Counted from the first letter of the stretch, positions 44,043 to 52,899 are shown. The stretch is 64,000 nt of DNA from Micromonospora ureilytica (GCF_015751765.1 NZ_JADOTX010000001.1:124001-188000), one strand, 5' to 3'. Program-made: numbers and translations. Notes: generated by a model not told the origin, from the sequence alone.

Positions 44043-45433
44043 GGCACCCGATGGAGAAGACTGTGTACAACTCTTTCCCCCTGCACCCCGAATGCCCCGA
44101 CCTGCGCCGGCTGGCCGACAACCCGGCCGAGGCGTTGCTGCGGGCCGAGGCGGACATCGTCGCCGCCGAGAACGCCGCCGAGTTCGACAGGTACCGCACC
44201 CTGGAGGACCTGGAGGAGGCCCAGCAGGACGGTCGCGGCGTGACCCGACGGACCTTCGTCGCGGGTGCCGCGGCCACCGCCACCGCGCTGGCCACCGCCC
44301 AGTTCGTCACCACCTCGGCGTCGTTCGCGGCGACCAAGACCGGCACGCTGATCCACGTCTTCCTCTACGGCGGGCTGGACGGGCTGAGCCTGATCGCGCC
44401 GGACAACGACGCGGTGCTCAACAAGGCCCGGCCCGACCTGCTGCTCGGCAACGATTCGCTGTCCCTGGGCCGCGGCTTCAAGCTGACCAGCGCGTTCAAG
44501 CCGCTGGAGAAGTGGCTCAGCGCCGGTCAGCTGGGCTTCATCCCGGCGGTCTCCGACGAGCGGCTGTCCCGCAGCCACTTCCAGGCCGCCGACGCCTGCA
44601 ACCTGGGCGGGCTGCCCAACGAGACCGGCGGCCGGGGCTGGCTGGACGGGCTCGTCGACAACCTGGGCAAGGGCACCGCGTTCCGTAGCGTCGGCATCGG
44701 CAGCACGCTGCCCCGCTCGCTGGTCGGCAACAACGGCGCGTTGTCGCTGAACAACGTCGGGTCGCTGCGGCTCAACGGTGACGACCGGTTCCGCGCCGCC
44801 ACCGAGAAGGCCATCAAGGGGCTCTTCACCGGGATCAACCACCCGGTCGAGGAGGCCGTGCAGGAGGGCATGGGCGCGCTGGCCACCGCCCAGAAGCTCG
44901 CCGCCAAGCCGTACCAGCCCGCCGAGGGCGTCAAGTACGAGGGCGTCGGCAACGCGTTCCAGCAACTCGCTCAGCTGATCAAGGGCGGCGCCAACGTGCG
45001 GGTCGCCACCGTCGGCATGGGTGGTTACGACACCCACGAGAACCAGGGCACCCGCGAGGGTGGCCAGTTGCACCGCCGCCTCAACGAGCTGGCCAGCGCG
45101 ATGGCCGCGTTCTTCACCGACCTCGGCCCGAAGGCCGCCGACGTGACGATCATGGTGTCCAGCGAGTTCGGCCGTCGGGTCGGCTCCAACAACAACGGCA
45201 CCGACCACGGGCACGGCGGTGTGGTCACCCTGCTGTCCGGCAAGAAGCTGGCCGGTTCGCTGCTGGGCACCTGGAACGGCCTGGACAAGCTGGACTCCGG
45301 TGACGTGCCGGAGTACAACAACATGTTCAACGTCTACGGCGCTGTGGCGCAGGGCCGGTTCGGGCTCACCAACGCGGAGGTCGACAAGGTCTTCCCCCGC
45401 CAGAAGTACGCCCCGATGAAGCTGTACGCGTGA
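44039..45433 (+). CDS. Tat-exported DUF1501 family protein
   Basis: A 464-aa protein. A cytoplasmic leader of about 65 residues precedes the Tat motif VTRRTFVAGAAATATALATA, then the mature DUF1501 domain begins TGTLIHVFLYGGLDGLSLIA. This family has an alkaline-phosphatase/sulfatase-like fold; the late motif SSEFGRRVGSNNNGTDHGHG carries likely metal-binding His and Asp. The activity is unknown. The GTG start at 44039 overlaps the DUF1800 stop, and the stop overlaps the next GTG, so the gene is fully coupled within the operon. An ATG at 44051 is an alternative start. Confidence 0.9.
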   Translation: MRHPMEKTVYNSFPLHPECPDLRRLADNPAEALLRAEADIVAAENAAEFDRYRTLEDLEEAQQDGRGVTRRTFVAGAAATATALATAQFVTTSASFAATKTGTLIHVFLYGGLDGLSLIAPDNDAVLNKARPDLLLGNDSLSLGRGFKLTSAFKPLEKWLSAGQLGFIPAVSDERLSRSHFQAADACNLGGLPNETGGRGWLDGLVDNLGKGTAFRSVGIGSTLPRSLVGNNGALSLNNVGSLRLNGDDRFRAATEKAIKGLFTGINHPVEEAVQEGMGALATAQKLAAKPYQPAEGVKYEGVGNAFQQLAQLIKGGANVRVATVGMGGYDTHENQGTREGGQLHRRLNELASAMAAFFTDLGPKAADVTIMVSSEFGRRVGSNNNGTDHGHGGVVTLLSGKKLAGSLLGTWNGLDKLDSGDVPEYNNMFNVYGAVAQGRFGLTNAEVDKVFPRQKYAPMKLYA

Positions 45434-46848
45434 CGTACTCGCACACCCACGCCGCCGGCCGTCGTACCGGGACCTCGTCCCGGCACGGCGGCCGGTCGGC
45501 TGCGCCCGTACCCCCGCAGATCCCGGAGCGGCGCGGACCCGGCGGCCGACGGCTGTTGGGCGTGCTGCTCCTGGTCGGCCTGCTCGCCAGCGTGCTGCCG
45601 TGGTGGTTGGGCACCCCCGCCGGATCGCTGCGGACCACAGCGACGACAGTCACCGCGGCCGGCCGGATCACCGGCCTGGTCGCCGGCTACCTGCTGCTGG
45701 TGCAGGTGCTGATGATGAGCCGCCTGCCGGTGCTGGAACGGTGGATCGGCGGCGAACACATGGCCCGCTGGCACCGGGACGTCGGCGCCACCCTGCTGGT
45801 CACCGTGCTGGCGCACATGTCGCTGATCCTCGTCGGCTACGCCGACCTGCGGAACCAGTCGATCCTCGCCGAGGTCGGCACGTTGCTCGGCGACTACGAG
45901 GACATGGTCTCGGCGTTCGTCGCCACCGGCATCATGATGCTCGTCGGGTTCAGCAGCGTCCGGGCGATCCGGCGGGCGTTGCCCTACGAGCTGTGGCACC
46001 TGCTGCACCTGTCCAGCTACCTGATCCTGCTGCTCGGCTTCGGCCACCAGTTCACCCACGGCGCGCAGCTGTACAAGCCCGGCCCGGTGCGCACCGGCTG
46101 GATCGCGCTCTACCTGCTGGTGGTCGCCGCCCTGCTCTGGGGCCGTGTGATCGCGCCGCTGGCGTTCAACCTGCGCTACAAGCTGCGGGTCGCCGACGTG
46201 GTCGCCGAGAGCACCGACACCATCTCCATCTACCTCACCGGGGAGCGGCTCGGTCGGCTGGCGATGCTCGGCGGCCAACACTTCCGCTGGCGGTTCCTCA
46301 CCCGGGGCTGCTGGTGGCAGTCGCACCCGTTCTCCGTCTCCGCCGCCGCCAACGGCCGCTGGCTGCGGGTCACCGTCAAGGTGGTCGGCACCCACACGGC
46401 CGACCTGCGCGACCTGGAGCCGGGCACCCGGGTCTGGGCCGAGGGCCCGTCGGGCACCTTCACCGCCGCGCACCGGCTCCGCGAGCGGGCGCTGCTGATC
46501 GCCGGTGGCAGCGGCATCACGCCGATCCGGGCGATGCTGGAGGAACTGCCGCCGGGCGCCGCGCTGATCTACCGGGCCCGCACACCTGCCGACGTGCTGC
46601 TCAGCCGCGAGTTGGACTGGCTGGCCCAGGAACGCCACACCTCCGTCTGGTACGTCATCGGCTCCCGCGACGACCCCGGCCCCCGCCAACTGATGAGCCC
46701 GGACGGGCTGCGTCAACTGGTGCCCGACGTGGCCCGACGCGACGTCTACCTGTGCGGGCCGCCCGGTTTGGTGGAACAGTCGGTGCGTGCGCTGCGGCGG
46801 GCCGGCGTGCCCCGGCGGCAGATCCATCTGGCCACGTTCGAGCTGTAG
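45430..46848 (+). CDS. ferric-reductase-like membrane flavocytochrome
   Basis: A 472-aa oxidoreductase. The N-terminal half has about 6 helices with paired heme-type His: HRDVGATLLVTVLAH and LWHLLHLSSYLILLLGFGHQ. The C-terminal half is a ferredoxin-NADP reductase-like unit with FAD site WWQSHPFSVSAA and nucleotide site IAGGSGITPIRAML, ending YLCGPPGLVEQ. It should move electrons from cytosolic NAD(P)H through FAD and heme to an outside acceptor. The GTG overlaps the DUF1501 stop. The following FMN-binding protein is the natural acceptor. Confidence 0.9.
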   Translation: MTYSHTHAAGRRTGTSSRHGGRSAAPVPPQIPERRGPGGRRLLGVLLLVGLLASVLPWWLGTPAGSLRTTATTVTAAGRITGLVAGYLLLVQVLMMSRLPVLERWIGGEHMARWHRDVGATLLVTVLAHMSLILVGYADLRNQSILAEVGTLLGDYEDMVSAFVATGIMMLVGFSSVRAIRRALPYELWHLLHLSSYLILLLGFGHQFTHGAQLYKPGPVRTGWIALYLLVVAALLWGRVIAPLAFNLRYKLRVADVVAESTDTISIYLTGERLGRLAMLGGQHFRWRFLTRGCWWQSHPFSVSAAANGRWLRVTVKVVGTHTADLRDLEPGTRVWAEGPSGTFTAAHRLRERALLIAGGSGITPIRAMLEELPPGAALIYRARTPADVLLSRELDWLAQERHTSVWYVIGSRDDPGPRQLMSPDGLRQLVPDVARRDVYLCGPPGLVEQSVRALRRAGVPRRQIHLATFEL

Positions 46849-46862
46849 GAAGGGCATCCCCA

Positions 46863-47440
46863 TGCGTCGCGCGTTCCTCGCGATCACCGGCCTGGCCGCC
46901 AGCACCACCGCGCTCGTGGTGTTCAAGGGTTCCCCGGCCACCAACCAGGTCGCTCAGAACCTGCCGAGCTCCCAGCCGGTCAACCCCACCCCGCAGGAGG
47001 TCGAGCCGAGCACCGACCCGGCGGGCGTCGCGTCGACGCCGTCGGTCGCGCCCAAGGCGCCCACGTCGCCCAAGCCGACAAAGAGCACCGCCCGCCCGTC
47101 CGGCACCCGAACCACCACGAAGGCCGCACCCCGAACCACCACCAAGGCGCCCCAGTCGACCACCCGCCGGGTCACCGGCAACGGCTTCGAGAACGAGTAC
47201 GGGTACGTGCAGGTGCAGATCGTCGTCTCGGGTAACCGGATCGTCGAGGCCGTCGCGTTGTCGCTGCCCAGCGGGGGTGAATCCGACATCCACAGCGGCG
47301 ACGTCCGCAACCGCTACGACGGCCGCGGCGGCGAGGTGGTGCAGAAGCAGAACGCGAACCTCAACACCGTCTCCGGGGCCACCGAGACCAGCAACTCGTA
47401 CAAGCAGTCGCTGCGGTCCGCCATCGAGCAGGCTTTCTGA
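46863..47440 (+). CDS. exported FMN-binding protein with covalent flavinylation motif
   Basis: A 192-aa protein. The N-terminal helix RAFLAITGLAASTTALVVF is a signal peptide or anchor. A Thr/Pro/Lys-rich stalk of about 70 residues follows, then an FMN-binding domain (GYVQVQIVVSGNRIVEAVAL). It ends with the NTVSGATETSNSYKQSL motif, in which the Thr of SGAT is the FMN attachment site modified by ApbE in NqrC-type proteins. The ApbE gene starts 1 nt after this stop. So the mature protein probably carries covalent FMN outside the membrane and takes electrons from the ferric-reductase-like partner. Confidence 0.92.
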
Positions 47441-47441
47441 C

Positions 47442-48212
47442 GTGCGGGCCACGCTGACCCGACCCGGGCTGTGCCGGGTCGAACAGATCATGGGTACGGC
47501 CATCACTCTGGACCTCGCCGACGATCTGCCACCGTCGACCCTGCGCGAGCTGGCGGATGAGGTCTTCGCCTGGATGCGCGAGGTGGACGCGCGGTTCAGC
47601 ACCTACCAGCCGGACAGCGAGGTGTGCCGCTTCGACAGGGGTGAGGTGCTGCTGTCCGAAGCGTCCGCGGACCTGCGGTACGTGCTGGAGACCTGCGCAG
47701 ACCTGTGGGGCGCCACCGACGGGTTCTTCGACGCGTACGCCACCGGTCGGCTCGACCCGTCCGGCTTCGTCAAGGGCTGGGCGGCCCAGGTCGCCTCGGA
47801 CCGCCTCGTCGCCGCCGGTGCGGTCAACCACTGCGTGAACGCCGGCGGTGACGTACGGGTGCGGGGCCTGTCGCCGTCCGGGGAGCCGTGGCGCATCGGT
47901 ATCCGGCACCCGTGGGACGCGATGGCGGCGTGCCTGGTGCTGACCGGGACCGACCTGGCCGTGGCCACGTCCGGCGTGTACGAGCGGGGCCGGCACGTGC
48001 TGGACCCGCGTCGGGGCGCGCCGGCCAGTGGGCTGCGCTCGGTGACAGTGGTCGGCACCGACCTGGGGGTGGCCGACGCGTACGCCACCGCCGCCCTCGC
48101 CATGGGCACCCCCGGCCTCAACTGGCTGGCCCGCCTGGACGACCACACCCACGCGGCGATCACCGACAACGCCCGCCAGTACCACTCCGCCGACCTCCCG
48201 CTGACCGACTAG
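47442..48212 (+). CDS. apbE: FAD:protein FMN transferase
   Basis: A 256-aa ApbE that links FMN from FAD to the Thr of SGAT motifs. Typical blocks: VEQIMGTAITLDL, DVDARFSTY-like EVDARFSTYQPDSEVCRF, SGFVKGWAAQ, NHCVNAGGDVRVRG, VATSGVYERGRHVLDP and the metal-binding DAYATAALAMG. It is shorter than Gram-negative ApbE and lacks a lipoprotein signal, so it may act in the cytoplasm or depend on another export route; its substrate nearby is exported, an open point. The GTG at 47442 is 1 nt from the previous stop. Confidence 0.92.
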   Translation: MRATLTRPGLCRVEQIMGTAITLDLADDLPPSTLRELADEVFAWMREVDARFSTYQPDSEVCRFDRGEVLLSEASADLRYVLETCADLWGATDGFFDAYATGRLDPSGFVKGWAAQVASDRLVAAGAVNHCVNAGGDVRVRGLSPSGEPWRIGIRHPWDAMAACLVLTGTDLAVATSGVYERGRHVLDPRRGAPASGLRSVTVVGTDLGVADAYATAALAMGTPGLNWLARLDDHTHAAITDNARQYHSADLPLTD

Positions 48213-48475
48213 CGGAGGGGGCGGTGGGTGCCGGCCGGTCGGGAGCCGGTGGGGCGGGGGCGGCCGGGGCGGGAGCCGGACGGTCGGGTGCCGGCCCAGC
48301 GTCGCCCTGGGTGGCTGCGCCGGGGCGGCTCGGTGCCGCCGGGGTGAGGCGCTCTGTCGTTTGTGGACATGGTTCCCCCGTTCGTGGCGCGCGTTCGCGC
48401 TCTTCCCCTGTCAACGAGGACCGGCGTCCTGGCGACGCTGTCGGGCACCGGATCGAATCGTCGACCGGGCCGGTC
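48213..48475. other. gene-free, very GC-rich repetitive spacer
   Basis: Between the convergent apbE and PrimPol genes. Bases 48220-48300 are made of degenerate GGTCGGGAGCCGG / GGTCGGGTGCCGG units. Open frames here are Pro/Ala/Arg-rich and I do not support them as genes. No clear terminator with a T tract is seen. Confidence 0.5.
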
Positions 48476-49147
48476 TCACATGCCTCGTCGGGGCAGCGGC
48501 AGGTGACCGGGGAGCAGATCGGGGGCGAGCGTCACCCCGCTGGCGCGCAGCGCCCCGATCAACGTGTTCTGCACCAGGTACGAATCCGGAAGTTGCCAGC
48601 GGGCCTGCTCCGGGGCGACCGCCCACCGGACGGTGCCCTCCGGCAGCCGGGTGGGCGGCGCGGGGATCCACGAGCCCGGCCCGTGCCGGACCACGTGGAA
48701 ACAGTGCTCCAACTCCGGTCGGAGCGGGTCGCCGGGGCGGACCAGGAACATCCACCGTCCGGTGGGCGTGACCAGCACCGGCCCGCGTACGCCGGTGCCG
48801 GCCGGGTGGATCTGGACCGCGTCGAGCACGTGCCGGCCGAGGTGGGCGGGCACCTCCAGCACGTCGAAGGCCCGGCCGGTGGGCAGCAGCACCCCGTGCG
48901 GTCGGCTCCGCCACCAGGTCGCGACCCGGGCCGGGTCGGCGCTGGCGGCCAGTTCCCAGTTCTCCAGGGCGGGGTGGCAGCCCACTGTGGGACAGCCGGC
49001 TCGGCCGCACACGAAGCGGCTGCGGGCCAGGCAGGCGCCCGGCGTGACCTCCCAGCCGTGGATGGCGTACCGGATGGCGACCCGGCGCAGCCGTACCCGT
49101 TCCAGCGGTGACAGTTCGGCAACGCGCGGTCCGACATTCCCCCACAT
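48476..49147 (-). CDS. PrimPol-like (bifunctional primase/polymerase N-terminal domain) protein
   Basis: A 223-aa protein resembling the Prim-Pol N-terminal domain found alone in many actinobacteria: IRYAIHGWEVTPGACLARSR, a Cys cluster CGRAGCPTVGCHPALENW, and the core HGVLLPTGRAFDVLEVPAHL. In active primases this last block is DxD; here it is FDVLEVPA, so one acidic site is Glu and others are not obvious, and catalysis is doubtful. The ATG at 49147 has GAGGAG 9 nt upstream, but the frame is open to 49216 and beyond. It is divergent from the XRE regulator, with palindromes between. Confidence 0.75.
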   Translation of the reverse strand: MWGNVGPRVAELSPLERVRLRRVAIRYAIHGWEVTPGACLARSRFVCGRAGCPTVGCHPALENWELAASADPARVATWWRSRPHGVLLPTGRAFDVLEVPAHLGRHVLDAVQIHPAGTGVRGPVLVTPTGRWMFLVRPGDPLRPELEHCFHVVRHGPGSWIPAPPTRLPEGTVRWAVAPEQARWQLPDSYLVQNTLIGALRASGVTLAPDLLPGHLPLPRRGM

Positions 49148-49244
49148 ATGTGCCAACTCCTCTCGTCGGGCCCGGCGTTCGCCAGGTCGTATGTCGAGCA
49201 CCGTCACTGCCGTAACCCACGATCGTTGAGGTTGACGAACGGCC

Positions 49245-49259
49245 CGTGCAACTTGCACG
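49245..49259. promoter_or_regulatory. 15-bp palindrome CGTGCAACTTGCACG
   Basis: Perfect arms CGTGCAA/TTGCACG around a central C, in the divergent promoter region of the PrimPol and XRE genes. Likely operator, perhaps for the XRE regulator itself. Confidence 0.5.
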
Positions 49260-49277
49260 AAAAGTACGAGGACTAGC

Positions 49278-49294
49278 TGTACGGCTGACGTACA
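49278..49294. promoter_or_regulatory. inverted repeat TGTACG-GCTGA-CGTACA
   Basis: Perfect 6-bp arms, 5-nt spacer, 19 bp after the 15-bp palindrome. A possible second operator or promoter control site for the XRE gene. Confidence 0.4.
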
Positions 49295-49395
49295 TCCTGT
49301 GCGACCAGCTAAAACCTGAAAATGAACGGCAGTCGCCGCGCCCGCAGACATCGCCCCGACTCGATTGGTCGTCGGTGGCAGGGGAGGATGGGGAG

Positions 49396-50625
49396 ATGGA
49401 CGAGCTACCCATAGGACGGCGAGTTGCCTACTGGCGGGGGCGCCGCAAGATGTCGCAGCAGGTCTTCGCGGACCGGCTGGGCAAGTCCAAGAGTTGGGTG
49501 GACAAGGTCGAACGCGGCGTCCGCCGGTTGGACAAGTTCTCCGTCCTCTACGAGATCGCCGACATCCTCCAGATGGACGTGCAGCTGCTGATGGGCAAGG
49601 ACCCGGAGCGGCGCGCCGACGCCCTCAACTGCATCGACCAGGTCGAGGTGCAGGAGATCCGGGCGGCGCTGGAGCGCTACGACTCGATGAGCGCCTACTT
49701 CGACGCGGTGCCGTACCCGCCGCCGATGGACGACATGCGCAAGGCCGTCAACCATGCCTGGCTCACCTACCAGTACGGCCGCTACGGGATGCTCACCCGG
49801 GCGCTGCCGAAGCTGCTGCGCGACGCCCAGGCGGCCGACGCCGCCTACGGCGGTGAGCGGGCCGCCGAGGCGGCCCACCTGCTCGGCCAGGTCTACCAGA
49901 TCGCCTCCTCGGTGCTGCGCAAGCTCGGCGAGTGCGAGCTCGCCTGGCTGGCCGCCGACCGGTCGATGGCGGTGGCCCAGCGGGCCGACGACCCGCTGCT
50001 GGCCGGGATCGCCACCACCCGGGTGTGCAATGCCCTGGTCGCGATGGGGCGGGCCCGTCCCGCGCTGGAGCTGAACGTCCAGATCGCCAACCGGCTGGCA
50101 CCGGGTGGGAGCAACGAGGTCTCCCCGGCCCGCCTCTCCGTCTACGGGATGCTGCTGCTCCAGGGCGCGATGGCCGCGTCCCGCATCGGGGACTCGGCCA
50201 GCGTGGACGATCTGATCAATTGCGCGCAGGAGGCAGCCACCCTGCTCGGCGGCGACCACAACCACTACTGGACGTCGTTCGGCCCGACAAACGTCGAACT
50301 GCACCGGGCCGCCGCCGCGGTGGAGCTGGGCGACGGGGGACGGGCCGTTGAGGTGCACCAGCTGCGCATCGCGGAGCCCGCCTTCAACGCGCTGCTGCCC
50401 GAGCGCCGCGCCCACCATCTGCTCGACATCGCCCGCGGCTACGCCCAGATCGGTGACGTGGCGAACGCCGGCGAGATGCTGCTGCTCGGTGATCGGCTCG
50501 CCCCGTCGGAGATCCGTTGCCGGCCGATCGCGCACGAGGTGATGTCCGACATCCTTCGTCGCACACGTGGTGCGCCGCCTTCTCCGGTAGCGGAGTTGGC
50601 TGAGCACATGGGAGTAGGGGTATGA
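49396..50625 (+). CDS. XRE-family transcriptional regulator with TPR-like C-terminus
   Basis: A 409-aa regulator. The N-terminal helix-turn-helix (GRRVAYWRGRRKMSQQVFAD, GKSKSWVDKVERGVRRLDKF) is followed by a 300-residue helical region with TPR-like pairs (YQIASSVLRKLGECELAWLA; ARPALELNVQIANRL). This layout is common in Streptomyces and Micromonospora regulators; some respond to small signals, but no ligand is known for this one. The ATG at 49396 has GGGGAGG 8 nt upstream. It is separated by only 16 bp from a flavoprotein gene, so they likely form an operon. Confidence 0.9.
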   Translation: MDELPIGRRVAYWRGRRKMSQQVFADRLGKSKSWVDKVERGVRRLDKFSVLYEIADILQMDVQLLMGKDPERRADALNCIDQVEVQEIRAALERYDSMSAYFDAVPYPPPMDDMRKAVNHAWLTYQYGRYGMLTRALPKLLRDAQAADAAYGGERAAEAAHLLGQVYQIASSVLRKLGECELAWLAADRSMAVAQRADDPLLAGIATTRVCNALVAMGRARPALELNVQIANRLAPGGSNEVSPARLSVYGMLLLQGAMAASRIGDSASVDDLINCAQEAATLLGGDHNHYWTSFGPTNVELHRAAAAVELGDGGRAVEVHQLRIAEPAFNALLPERRAHHLLDIARGYAQIGDVANAGEMLLLGDRLAPSEIRCRPIAHEVMSDILRRTRGAPPSPVAELAEHMGVGV

Positions 50626-50641
50626 GCGCGGAGCCGGTCTG

Positions 50642-51214
50642 ATGGCCGGTGCAGCGCGCAACAGCGGGCACCGCGAGGTGCTCTACGTCATCGCCTGCGG
50701 TTCGCCGCTGGCACGGCACGTCGGTCGTCTGGTCGACCTCGCCCAACAGGACGGTTGGGACGTCTGCGTGATCACCACGCCGGACGGGGCGAAGTTCGTC
50801 GACCAGTCGGCCCTGATTCGGCAGACCGGCCACCCGGTGCGGACGCACTACAAGAATCCCGGTGACCCGGACGTCCTGCCGCCCGCCGACGCCATGATCG
50901 TCTGCCCGGCCACCGTCAACACTGTCAACAAGTGGGCGGCCGGGATCACCGACACCCTGGCACTCGGGCTGCTGGTCGAGGCGCAGGGCAAGGGCGTCCC
51001 CATCGTGGCGGTGCCGTACACCAACGCGGCGATGGCCTGCCACCCGGCGTTTCGTGCCGGGGTGGCCCGATTGGCCGAGTGGGGCGTCACTGTGCTCTTC
51101 GGCGACGACGTGATCGCTCTGCATCCGCCCGGAACGGGGGAACAGCACACCCACGCCTTCCCCTGGGCGCTGCCGTTGGCCGCGTTGCAGACCGTCTCCT
51201 GGAGCGCCGCGTAG
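50642..51214 (+). CDS. flavoprotein (HFCD/phosphopantothenoylcysteine-decarboxylase-like fold)
   Basis: A 190-aa protein with a flavodoxin-like HFCD fold: N-terminal VLYVIACGSPLARHV and the FMN-contact segment MIVCPATVNTVNKWAAGITD. The family includes CoaC, EpiD and UbiX enzymes, but the PASANT motif of CoaC is replaced by CPATVNTVNKW, so it is not the CoA enzyme. The substrate is unknown. It is probably co-transcribed with the XRE regulator, whose ligand or effect might be linked to it. Start ATG 50642. Confidence 0.85.
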   Translation: MAGAARNSGHREVLYVIACGSPLARHVGRLVDLAQQDGWDVCVITTPDGAKFVDQSALIRQTGHPVRTHYKNPGDPDVLPPADAMIVCPATVNTVNKWAAGITDTLALGLLVEAQGKGVPIVAVPYTNAAMACHPAFRAGVARLAEWGVTVLFGDDVIALHPPGTGEQHTHAFPWALPLAALQTVSWSAA

Positions 51215-51296
51215 GGCATCCGGCAGATCTTCCGCCCGACGCGGCCGGGCCGGGTGTCACCGCCCGGTGGCCTCCACGCCGGTAAGCTGGCCCGCC

Positions 51297-52169
51297 GTGA
51301 GCACAAGCGGATCCGCCCCCACAGTCAGCGACGTGGTGGCCGTGCTGGAACGGCGCTTTCCGCCGGCCTGGGCGGAGGAGTGGGACCGGGTGGGCCTGGT
51401 GCTCGGCGAGCCGGCCGCCCCGGTCCGCCGGGTGCTCTGCGTGGTCGACGTGGTGCCCGAGACGGTCGAGGAAGCCCTCGCCGCCGACGCGGACATGATC
51501 GTCTCGCATCACCCGTTGCTGCTGCGCGGGGTGTCGTCGGTCGCCGCGACGACCTTCAAGGGGCGGATCATCCACCGGTTGATCCGGGCCGGGGTGGCGC
51601 TCTACGCGGCGCACACCAACGCCGACGTGGCCTCCCCGGGCGTCTCCGACGCCCTCGCCGCCCGCTTCGGGCTCACCGGACTACGCCCACTCCAGCGGCC
51701 CGCACCCGGGTCGCCCGCCCACGGCGACGACAGGGGTTTCGGCCGGATCGGCGAGCTGCCCCAGCCGATGACCCTCGCCGAACTGACCCGACACGCCGCC
51801 GCGGTGCTCCCCGTCACGTCCTGGGGAGTTCGCGCGGCGGGGGATCCCGGGCGTATGGTTCGTACCCTCGCCGTCAGCGGCGGGTCGGGGGACAGCTTCC
51901 TCGGCGCCGCGACCGCCGCCGGGGTGGACGCGTTCCTCACCGCCGACCTGCGGCACCACCCGGCCGGCGAGCACCTCGCCGCCGATGGTCCCGCCCTGAT
52001 CGACGCCGCCCACTGGGCGACCGAACGACCGTGGCTGGACGACCTGGCCGCCTTCCTCCGGGAGGCGCTGGACGTCGAGACGCTGGTGTCCGACCTGGAC
52101 ACCGATCCGTGGACCGTGCACGCCGCCGCACCCGTTGTGGACGACAAGGAGCCCGACCGTGAAGGCTGA
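51297..52169 (+). CDS. Nif3-like dinuclear metal centre protein (GTP cyclohydrolase I type 2-like)
   Basis: A 290-aa Nif3/YbgI family protein with a two-metal site: WDRVGLVLGEP near the N-terminus, the metal His pair in MIVSHHPLLLRGV, and YAAHTNADVASPGVSDALA. A late His is in DAAHWATERPWL. The function is unclear; reported as putative GTP cyclohydrolase-like. The GTG at 51297 gives a normal N-terminus. The next gene starts inside it (11-nt overlap). In mycobacteria the same three genes (Nif3, zinc ribbon, RNase HI-phosphatase) form an operon. Confidence 0.93.
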   Translation: MSTSGSAPTVSDVVAVLERRFPPAWAEEWDRVGLVLGEPAAPVRRVLCVVDVVPETVEEALAADADMIVSHHPLLLRGVSSVAATTFKGRIIHRLIRAGVALYAAHTNADVASPGVSDALAARFGLTGLRPLQRPAPGSPAHGDDRGFGRIGELPQPMTLAELTRHAAAVLPVTSWGVRAAGDPGRMVRTLAVSGGSGDSFLGAATAAGVDAFLTADLRHHPAGEHLAADGPALIDAAHWATERPWLDDLAAFLREALDVETLVSDLDTDPWTVHAAAPVVDDKEPDREG

Positions 52170-52896
52170 CCCTCAGGTGCAGCGCCGCCTGCTCGACCTC
52201 CAGGCGATCGACACCAACCTCGCCCAGCTCGCCCACCGTCGGCGAACGCTTGCCGAGCGGGCCGAGCTGGAGTCGCTGGCCCGGGAACTGTCGTCGATGG
52301 AGGACGAGCGGGTGCGCGCCCAGGTGGCCGTCGACGACCTGGACCGGGACATCGCCCGGTTGGAGAAGGACGTCGAGCAGGTTCGGGCCCGCAAGGAGAA
52401 GGACGAGAACCGGCTGGCCGCCGGCACCGGTCCCGCCCGCGAACTGGAGGCGCTCCAGCACGAGCTGGTTTCGCTGAAGCGCCGCCAGGGTGACCTGGAG
52501 GACGCCGAGCTGGAGCTGATGGAGCAGCGGGAGACCGCGCAGGGCGTACTGGACGGCGTGGAGCAGCGGCTGGCCGAGACCCGGGACAAGCGGGCCGCGA
52601 CCGAGCAGCGCCGCGACGACGCGATGGCCGAGATCGCCAAGGAGGAGGAGTTCAAGCGGGGCGCCCGTCAGCCGCTCGCCGCCGACCTCCCGAGCGAGCT
52701 GGTCAATCTCTACGACAAGATCCGCGCGGACACCGGGCTCGGCGCCGCGCTGCTCACCGCCGGCCGCTGCGGCGGGTGCCGCCTGGACCTGTCCGGTGCC
52801 GACCTGGCCCGGATCCGCAAGGCCGCACCCGACGACGTGGTCCGCTGCGAGGACTGCCGACGGATCATGGTCCGTACCAACGAGTCGGGCCTGTAG
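52159..52896 (+). CDS. coiled-coil C4-type zinc-ribbon protein
   Basis: A 245-aa protein: a long helical coiled coil (about residues 10-180; for example ELESLARELSSMEDERVRAQ) followed by a C4 zinc ribbon with CGGCRLDLSG and VRCEDCRRIMVR. The family (DUF164-like) is conserved in actinobacteria between Nif3 and RNase HI; it likely binds nucleic acid or an enzyme partner. The GTG at 52159 overlaps the Nif3 gene. It is the middle of a tight three-gene operon and is spaced 3 nt from the next gene. The function is unknown. Confidence 0.92.
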   Translation: MKADPQVQRRLLDLQAIDTNLAQLAHRRRTLAERAELESLARELSSMEDERVRAQVAVDDLDRDIARLEKDVEQVRARKEKDENRLAAGTGPARELEALQHELVSLKRRQGDLEDAELELMEQRETAQGVLDGVEQRLAETRDKRAATEQRRDDAMAEIAKEEEFKRGARQPLAADLPSELVNLYDKIRADTGLGAALLTAGRCGGCRLDLSGADLARIRKAAPDDVVRCEDCRRIMVRTNESGL

Positions 52897-52899
52897 GTC

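Noticed and set aside
48160..48414. Pro/Ala-rich minus-strand frame after apbE
   Set aside because: Low-complexity translation of a GC-rich repeat; no start signal and overlaps apbE.
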